Shown here: positions 57,506 to 64,000 of the stretch, in pieces | Layout: each line of letters begins with the position of its first letter | Numbering within the stretch: position 1 is the first letter of the stretch | Origin: Siphonodentalium dalli | Taxonomy: Eukaryota > Mollusca > Scaphopoda > Gadilida > Siphonodentaliidae | DNA length: 64,000 bases | Assembly: GCA_032622095.1 (NCBI GenBank) | Contig: CP136066.1 | Location: forward strand, 173,413,164 to 173,477,163 | Direction: 5' to 3' | Notes under the pieces: model-generated | What the model saw: only the letters and a program-made list of their open reading frames with translations | What the model was told of the DNA's origin: nothing | The model's database searches: none | Program-made: the position numbers and the translations under genes

Positions 57506-58743
57506 AGACAAACATAAGCGTATACAAACAAATAGTTTAACTCAAGCCTAAATTGAGTTATTTAAGTTTTAAATTCCAACTAAATCCTCGTGTCCTGATT
57601 TTTTCAACATTCAATCATCATAGTAAACAACGTTTAGAACGACTAACGAAATTAGGGGAATATGAAAACCCAGAATACGTCCCCCTTTCACTCACAATAT
57701 TACACAAACCCTCCGACTTCCCTGCGTAATATTTATTACAAGAGAATTCACCAAATGAATTGACGACTGATCAGGTGATAAATCGATATGAATGTCAGTT
57801 ATGCCACGCCTCTTCCTTCAGTACAATGATGCACCGTCAATCAAAATAATAAATGGAGAAGATACCGCCCTCTTCTCGTCTAGAAGAAACCACTCACTGT
57901 GATTGGTTAAAACCAATTGTATTGAATTAGGGCTTCAAACTCGCCCAAAAATACATGGTGTCCTTGCTTGACCGAATTCCAAAAGTTATGTACTACTTGT
58001 GTTTGGATTTCGCTAAAAGACTGAAACTCATTGTCAAATTTGTCTTGACGGTAAACCACATTTCCATTTGTCAAGCGACGCAAGTGTCATTGGGAATAAC
58101 ATATATATTTACTCAACATACTTGAACATACCGAGTTAGAAAAGGATACTATAGTATAGAACACTTTTAGTTTTGGCATAGACGAGATAATGGTTTTATT
58201 TATTACCGGTATATACCAGAATTTGTCAAGTCACCGGAACGAGATTGTCGGAATAGCAGAATTTAACCAGTGAATTTACTTTTCATTCCGAATATTGGAC
58301 GAGCATGAGGTTGTCACTGGTTGAGTGGTTGTGTATGTTATTCCCGACGTCAACTTGTCAAAATTAATGACAATGATGTGATTCTAGTGAACAGTGAGAA
58401 ATTGATTTAAGTTTCTAGTATCTGATGTTTTTAAAAAAACGCGATTATATCGTTAACCGTGGTTTTAATTTCCAAAAATCGCGGTTTTTATTTTCGTTAA
58501 TATCGTCCAGCCCTAGATGTATTCATGGTTCCAGACCTCCATTAACACTAATGACATCTATATTGTCTTTGTCCCACTTTTGTTAGAAAACACATGTTAC
58601 ATATAAAGTAGCCTTATAAATACCATCTGTCATGCTAGTATCACTAATATTATGAATATGTGAGGATTTTAGCATCTATTGGACGAGGCGCTGCTCAGTC
58701 TAATAGATACCAAATCTCTTGAGCAAACATAAAAAGAGTTTAA

Positions 58744-58999
58744 CCCTTCCATGACTGGACCTTCCTGAAATTTTGCGAAAACCATGTGTCAATGCATTCT
58801 CTTATATATGCGAGTCTCCCATAGGGAGCCTCGCAGATATAAGACAATATATTGGCCTAACAATATTTACCTTGACCTTGTAAGCCAGTTCATTTGCTTA
58901 TATATGTGAGGCTCCCTATGGGAGACTTAAATATAATAGAGAATGCACTGGCACAGGATTTTTAATGCTGCACCAGCGTGTTGCCCCGTCATGAAAGAG
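58744..58999. mobile_element. TTAA-type MITE family C
   Basis: TTAA at 58740-58743 then CCCTTCCATGACTGGA. The right end CCCCGTCATGAAAGAG is followed by TTGA, one change from TTAA. Two hairpins of TTATATATGCGAGTCTCCC type lie inside. Noncoding. Confidence 0.78.
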
Positions 59000-60526
59000 T
59001 TGAAAATTTACTGGTTCTGATAATTTATAGATATTTCAGAACATAAAAAACATTTCCTGTTTTTCACAGTTTGTATCAATTGCAGTGAATTAAGGACAAG
59101 ATTTTTTTCAAATGTTCCAAACTGCAATGATGTAATTTAGGTCAGTTAACATTCTATACAGTTGTCGCCCGCTGCCGAGGGAGACATTCCATTCTCAAGT
59201 AGGTGACAAATCTCAATCGTCAATATTGTTCCATGCAATGTAAACAAATAAGCCATAGAAGTATATTATGTTATCCCCTTCTGCAATTTGGCATATTCAA
59301 TGTTGTCTTGTGTGCGGAATTTACTCGCGATGTTAATTTCATTATGATCTTCCCCGAAAGCTATAAGGAAGTTGTCGATTTCATGAATGTACATTCATAT
59401 GTGTCAATACTCCAAAGTACATCATGATCCCTACACAAAATACTTCTATTATCACAATGCAGTCACCGCGGAGAGGTCTGACATGAGGGATAAGCATACA
59501 GGATAATTCATTTGCGACAAACTTATGCATTACGAGGTACACCAGCTGGATTATTTTATAACCAACCGACCTCAAGGGATCGACTCTTCAATATTGCACC
59601 ATACTGTTGACATAATGTTGAAGATATTGAATCACACAGATGTTTCGATGTAAAAAGTACATAATAACACTTTTCAGATAAAAGTATAAACTTAAAAGTT
59701 TCAATATTAGTGTTCACTAAATACATGCAAATTAGCAAACACCACAACTGGTGATTTTTTCGAATCCGTGGGGTATATAAGATTTATGATTATATTACTT
59801 CATATTGTGATGTGAAATAGCTGAGTTACTACAATGTGTGTGCTTGGAGATGTTCTTGCAACATAACATCAGATGGGCGACAAAAAAGCAATATCTCCTG
59901 GCCCAGCCGGCGACAGTGAGATTTGTCGGCCTGCATGTGACAGGACTTGGACCAATGAGAGGGTGGTAAAATATGGAGGAGGGTAACAATGTCCCTTGTT
60001 ATTTGCATACCTGTATATAATTGCATCATGAAAGTTGTGACAACCTAATAAAGCTATGTTGACATAATAAATGTAATGTTTAATAAGTAGGCTTTATGTA
60101 GGCAATAGAGGTAATGAGAAGTAGATAAATTATAATATGCCATCAACTGATGGCTTGTTTTGTTAGAGTTTATCGTCATTTCAGTCTCTTGGTCTAGTCT
60201 AGACCATAATATCTAGACCTTTCCTTGATACTTGAGTCAGGTTGGTGTACATGTACATTCGAGTAAATTACAAATTCATGCTAGTTGAGAAATGAACCAG
60301 GTCCCTGTACTATAAAGCTCTGAGCAGTTGTACTTGTAGGAAATTGGCCGCTATTCCCAATTGTAAGGCAATATGAATGCTCCTTTGTCTAGAAAAATAC
60401 CTTGGGCCATTGGGGAGAGTTTTCGGGCCTTTCATATTTTTTCAGGCAAATTATCCCAATGGCCTCCTGATGCCTGAACATTGGACGCAACGGATTCATC
60501 TAAACACTTCTTGATTATTTTTGTAG

Positions 60527-60618
60527 GTCGTGGCGATATAGTGACATCTCTTCTTGACAGAAATGCTAAGGGACTCATGCTTCTGGAATCTGGACTTGAG
60601 TTTTTTCCCGACGTGCAG
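60527..60618 (+). CDS. TFB2M: TFB2M-like coding exon 3
   Basis: A 92-nt exon, acceptor TTATTTTTGTAG and donor GCAG|GTAACT, entered in phase 1 and left in phase 0. Joined to exon 2 it gives NPGRGDIVTSLLDRNAKGLM then LLESGLEFFPDVQ. This matches the SAM-binding motif I and the acidic end of strand 2 in human TFB2M (NPGPGILTQALLEAGAK, LESDKTFIPHL). The frame stays open to 60795 and a second donor follows at 60712, but stopping at 60618 leads directly into KLKENSEEIKYVQCD and gives the expected spacing. Confidence 0.87.
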
Positions 60619-60853
60619 GTAACTCTTCGTCAGAACAATTACGACGTTTACGTTGATAAATTTATAACCTCTCCCATCAAGCATCCAAAGAATATACACT
60701 CTATACCCATGGTAGGAAAATATTTATCCAGTATTGATACAGTTATGTTCTATTTCCAGACAACATCCATGCTATGTTTCACAGTAGTTCTTTAGTAATC
60801 AGTGAGACACGGAATGTACCATATTATAGTTATTATGAAATGAGGCGAGTACT

Positions 60854-60969
60854 TGTAATGCCCTAAATAATTGACCCCTTAACCACAGCAGAATATCGGT
60901 AACTTTTCAGGATTTAGTCGGAAATATGGCTTGTTGCCATTCATCGGAAAGCTCTCAGTGAGATCTCCT
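60854..60969. mobile_element. Half copy of MITE family B
   Basis: The left arm GTAATGCCCTAAATAATTGA runs to the centre AAGCTCTCAGTGAGA and then breaks off; the right arm is missing. Confidence 0.8.
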
Positions 60970-61159
60970 GCCATATCTTATTAGATGTTATAGTCTGCTT
61001 ATGCTTGACCAGCGAAGTTTGAAGTTTTTCAATCTAAACCTCCTCATTGTTATTCTTTGGGCACCCTTGCCTGACTGTTATTTTTGATCACTACAATATC
61101 TTAATAAAGAAATAATTTACAAGTGCTCCTGATATAAATAAACAGAATTTTTTTTAATC

Positions 61160-61720
61160 TTTTATAGAATGAGTTGCGGAAGATGCAAGGATATGTTTCA
61201 TGAGCTTGAGAGAAATGTATCTATGTGTCGTCCGCAACAAGTTTGATTAAAATTTCTATATTATGATGCAAGTTGTGTTCTGTATTTATTCCGCACCCCT
61301 TACGTTGCCCTTACGTTGGATAAGTTTAATCCATGACAGTAACCACCATTGATGCTATATCTACAGTAATGCCCTAAATAATTGACTCCTTAACCACAGC
61401 AGAATTATGGGTAATTTTTCAGGATTTAGACGGAAATATGGCTTGTTGACATTCATCGGAAAGCTCTCAGTGAGAGCTTTCCGATGAATGGCAACAAGCC
61501 ATATTTCCGACTAAATCCTGAAAAGTTACCATTATTCTGCTGTGGTTAAGGAGTCGATTATTTAGGGCATTACTGTACCTTTATTGTGATTGACGAAATA
61601 CATGTAATTGTCTGTGCATCACCTGGAGCAGATCGTTAATGTCATAACTTTCGGCAACAACATCAATGTGATGTAGTTCTGGCTAGGATTCCCCTTGTGG
61701 CATACAACAATATGTATTCA
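61160..61720. repeat. Dispersed repeat H, interrupted copy
   Basis: Aligns with 48571-48900 on either side of a family B MITE (61364-61575). Shared words are ATGATGCAAGTTGTGTTCTG, ATAAGTTTAATCCATGA and GAGCAGATCGTTAATGTCAT. Confidence 0.78.
61364..61575. mobile_element. Palindromic MITE family B
   Basis: CAGTAATGCCCTAAATAATT and GATTATTTAGGGCATTACTG are flanked by TA (61362-61363, 61576-61577). The arms are almost complete. The unfilled version of its target is at about 48766-48780. Confidence 0.92.
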
Positions 61721-62012
61721 CTGGCTGGGATTACGTTGAATACATGTCCCTCGTGTCAACAGATGTGGAATAAAAAAAAGAAATAAGACTAATCCGATTT
61801 TGAAATTTGACTTGATATATGTTCTCTGTCAATCACTCAAAATCGAACTCAACTCAGTTACAAACTTAATGTCTTGTGGCAGTTTCAAATCATATCTTTT
61901 CATGAATTCATTTTTCATTGTATTATGTAATCAGTCTGTCTGTCTGTCAATCTGTCTAGCTATTGAACTTCCGTCGGGGTGTCCGTCTGGTCCTCCGTGC
62001 ATTAACATTTTT

Positions 62013-62432
62013 GGTTTCCGGTCGGTAACTCTAGTTTGGATTATTTTATCTGAACCAAAGTTGGTATATGTTTTTCCCAGCTAAAGATACAGGCCATGTT
62101 CGAATATGGGTTCCGTCCAATTATTTTTACATGAGTTATGGCCTTTTTCGATTTGAAAGCATTTTGGTATTGAAATTAGGAGTATATCAGATATTCTTTG
62201 TACCTAAAATGAGTTCATAATATTTTGGTTTCCGACCGGTAACTCCAGTTTGGATTATTTGATCTGAACCAAAGCTGGTATGTGTGTTTTCCAGCTAAAA
62301 CTACATGACAAGTTCTAATATGGGTTCTGTTCAATTATTTTCACATGAGTAACGACCATTTTTCGATTTGAAAGCATTTTGGTATTGAAATTAGGAGTAT
62401 ATCAGATATTCTTTGTACCTAAAATGAGTTCG
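62013..62432. repeat. Two ~207-bp tandem units
   Basis: Units at about 62013-62214 and 62226-62432 share GGTTTCCG.CCGGTAACTC, GATCTGAACCAAAG, CGATTTGAAAGCATTTTGG and CAGATATTCTTTGTACC. The similarity between units is high. Relatives flank the family D repeat at 43080-43206 and 43806-43890. Confidence 0.82.
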
Positions 62433-62693
62433 CAAGCCAGGCTTTTTGACAAAATCCCACCTCTTGTTTAGCACATACTGAGAACGCAAACATTATTGAG
62501 AATGCACTTCCCCAACTGCACAATTCGGCGGAGGATACCGCTGTCTGCGACTGCTTGTTTTTTTTTTTACATGTACCGGTACTTGTTGATGATAGATGTT
62601 TTACAGACTTTTATATTATTTCGCATGAACCTAATTCGAAGGCCTGGAGTCGCTTTAAATAAAAAAAATTTTTTTTTTTTTTTTTTTTTACAG

Positions 62694-62826
62694 AAACTGA
62701 AAGAAAATAGTGAAGAGATAAAATATGTTCAATGTGACACTGCTTACAAATATGGTTACGGCTTCACCAAACGTCACGACGAAGAAGCACTACTCAAGAT
62801 AATAGATAAGGTTCCATGGGAGTCAG
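62694..62826 (+). CDS. TFB2M: TFB2M-like coding exon 4
   Basis: A 133-nt exon after a very long T tract and ACAG, entered in phase 0 and left in phase 1 at TCAG|GTCAGA, a weak donor. Encodes KLKENSEEIKYVQCDTAYKY, GYGFTKRHDEEALLKIIDKV and PWESG. VQCD corresponds to the IHCD segment of motif III-IV in human TFB2M, and VPWESG to VPWTAD. The remaining C-terminal half lies right of the window. A family A MITE starts 44 bases after the exon. Confidence 0.87.
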
Positions 62827-62870
62827 GTCAGAATAGTCACCTTTTATGTTGGCAAACATTTTATCTCCGT

Positions 62871-63124
62871 CAAGCCTTGAAATAGTGTGTCTGTCATTTG
62901 CAGAATGAGGTCCCCAGAGGGTGAATTTAGTGATGCTACCCCTCATAGCGAGCTAGCATCACCAAATTCACCCTCTGGGGACCTCATTCTGCTTACACCT
63001 CAGCAGAATGAGGTCCCCAGATGGTGAATTTAGTGATGCTAGCCCGCTATGCGGGATAGCATCACTAAATTCACCCTCTGGGGACCTCATTCTGCAAATG
63101 ACAGACACACTATTTCAAGGCTTG
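62871..63124. mobile_element. Four-armed foldback MITE family A
   Basis: CAAGCCTTGAAATAGTGTG and CACTATTTCAAGGCTTG ends with two A/A' hairpins between, as at 1146-1397. Flanks ATCTCCGT and ATCTCACT match at 6 of 8 positions. Confidence 0.85.
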
Positions 63125-63725
63125 ATCTCACTTGACTTTCTAAGCTTAATCTGCGCTTGTGATTGGTTGCTTGGCATTCGCTATTTCCAATAGTTCCATC
63201 CTTAACTCGATTGTCCGCTTCCTAATTTTAGCACACCCACTATCGCTGGGGAAAGTTAGGAATATATTTTTAGATCAATGCTATTCCGTAAAGGTACATG
63301 TATTTTGATTTGATAATCATTAGTCTTGATTTATTTTATTTGATAATCATTAGAATTATTAATTCGAAAACAGAGTCAAATTCTTCAAAAAGACTGAATA
63401 TATTGAAGCCTTTTCCTGCGTATTATGTACTTATTTCACTGCTTCAAACTGATATTTTGCGACTCGGCCACTACACCCATTTGAAGAATGTAACAATAAA
63501 ATATTATTATCGAAAAATTCAACAAGGATGTTCCATTTCATAAAACATGGCATTTAAACTACGCAAAAATTTAAACAAACAGTCTGCCATTCGTTCCGAA
63601 ACAAATTGCTAATAAACAAACAAGAATGATTTGCTAAACAGAGTCACTATGTTTGAATTATATTATAGAATGACATTGTGTGCTGGCTATTTTGATGCAA
63701 AATTAATTTTTGTACCAACCCATAT
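63125..63725 (+). other. TFB2M intron, no recognisable features
   Basis: AT-rich intron. The frame 63298-63543 has no recognisable domain. Confidence 0.5.
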
Positions 63726-63729
63726 ACCC

Positions 63730-64000
63730 TGTGCCAATGCATTCTCTTATATATGCGAGTCGACCATAGGTCGCCTCGCATATATAATAGAATGCATTGG
63801 CCTATAAACAATTGTTTTTTTTTTACAATTTTAATAATTTATTCTTATATTCTTTAACAGACTTATTTTGTAGGTTTAGGGCCGATGAGATCAGCCCCTG
63901 GCACTCAAATGGTTAACCCTGTGAGTGCCAGGGGCCGATCTCATCGGCCCTAAACCTACAAAATAAGTCTGTTAAAGAATATAAGAATAAATTATTAAAA
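63730..64000. mobile_element. TTAA-type palindromic sequences at the window edge
   Basis: 63733-63801 is the GCCAATGCATTCTCTTATA hairpin of family C. From about 63828 to 64000 a long inverted repeat has arms AATAATTTATTCTTATATTC ... GGCCGATGAGATC and their complement. They meet around GGTTAACC near 63911-63918. The right arm is cut by the window edge, so the element boundaries are uncertain. Confidence 0.7.

Larger units (their letters stand above)
56408..58515. mobile_element. hAT element 6, host of a nested hAT
   Basis: TAGTGCTGGGCTGTTTCCCG begins the left end, and the right end reads CGTTAATATCGTCCAGCCCTA. The 8-bp duplication GATGTATT is at 56400-56407 and 58516-58523. Subterminal AATATCGTC words are present at both ends. 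Without its nested insertion it is about 1.1 kb and noncoding. The segment 57745-58155 is duplicated in reverse at 4435-4895. Confidence 0.92.
51865..60526 (+). other. TFB2M intron 2, 8.7 kb, transposon-filled
   Basis: Holds a dispersed repeat (52050-52400, with a relative at 55080-55210), two small open frames (52979-53203, 54073-54297), a family A MITE, an uninterrupted repeat F (55985-56400), hAT elements 6 and 7, and a family C MITE. The stretch 59005-60526 shows nothing recognisable. Confidence 0.75.

Noticed and set aside
60619-60711. Longer form of TFB2M exon 3 (VTLRQNNYDVYVDKF... to a second donor at 60712)
   Set aside because: It would insert 31 residues into a conserved strand-helix unit; the short form gives the expected spacing. 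Alternative use is not excluded.

Overview
The window is AT-rich, intron-rich animal DNA. It holds parts of two multi-exon genes with GT/AG introns, a 5'-truncated LINE, and a very dense population of cut-and-paste DNA transposons and their palindromic short derivatives. Frequent ACATGTAC and ACCGGT words, and the dispersed 'cggacggacggacaagctg' type repeats, recall marine invertebrates such as molluscs, brachiopods or other lophotrochozoans. The species cannot be fixed from this sequence, and the clade is inference.

Gene 1 (minus strand, about 26537 down to beyond the left edge) is a long, mostly disordered nuclear-looking protein. Exon order is 26537-25381 (5'UTR and start codon at 26461; Pro/Gln-rich, then three IFKDL-like motifs), 22734-21721 (acidic and repetitive), 17026-16970 (19 codons), a candidate 28-nt microexon 13491-13464, 12535-11986 (basic, AT-hook-like), 9185-9050 (PHD finger) and 3927 to about 2791 (proline-rich, end of the PHD finger, conserved block, start of an F-box-like helix). 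Phases agree across the introns. The PHD zinc pattern is completed exactly across the 9050/3927 junction, which supports the model. The rest of the gene lies left of position 1. I do not recognise the protein by name.

Gene 2 (plus strand, about 49533 to beyond the right edge) is the N-terminal part of a mitochondrial transcription factor B2-like (TFB2M) protein. Its four exons are 49554-49875, 51796-51864, 60527-60618 and 62694-62826. They read in phase through the SAM-binding core (NPGRGD...LLES...VQCD...VPW).

The rest is transposon territory. Seven complete hAT-type elements carry perfect 8-bp target-site duplications, and an eighth is cut by the window edge. Two are nested inside other hATs, two keep BED-type zinc-finger coding remnants, and one was hit by the LINE. 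There are also TA-flanked (mariner-like) palindromic MITEs, TTAA-flanked (piggyBac- or Kolobok-like) MITEs, and a four-armed foldback element ('GAATGAGGTCCCCAGAGG'). Other material includes AGGCCT-ended elements, several dispersed repeat families and some tandem arrays. Two insertions can be read directly because a paralogous unfilled copy of the target lies elsewhere in the window.

The most unusual signals are two independent tandem duplications that straddle an exon's 3' end and its splice donor. One is a 54-bp in-frame minisatellite on the F-box-like exon of gene 1. The other is two downstream copies of the end of TFB2M coding exon 1. Several palindromic MITEs also sit within tens of bases of splice sites. 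I saw no CRISPR array and no convincing structural RNA gene, only one tRNA-like SINE head.
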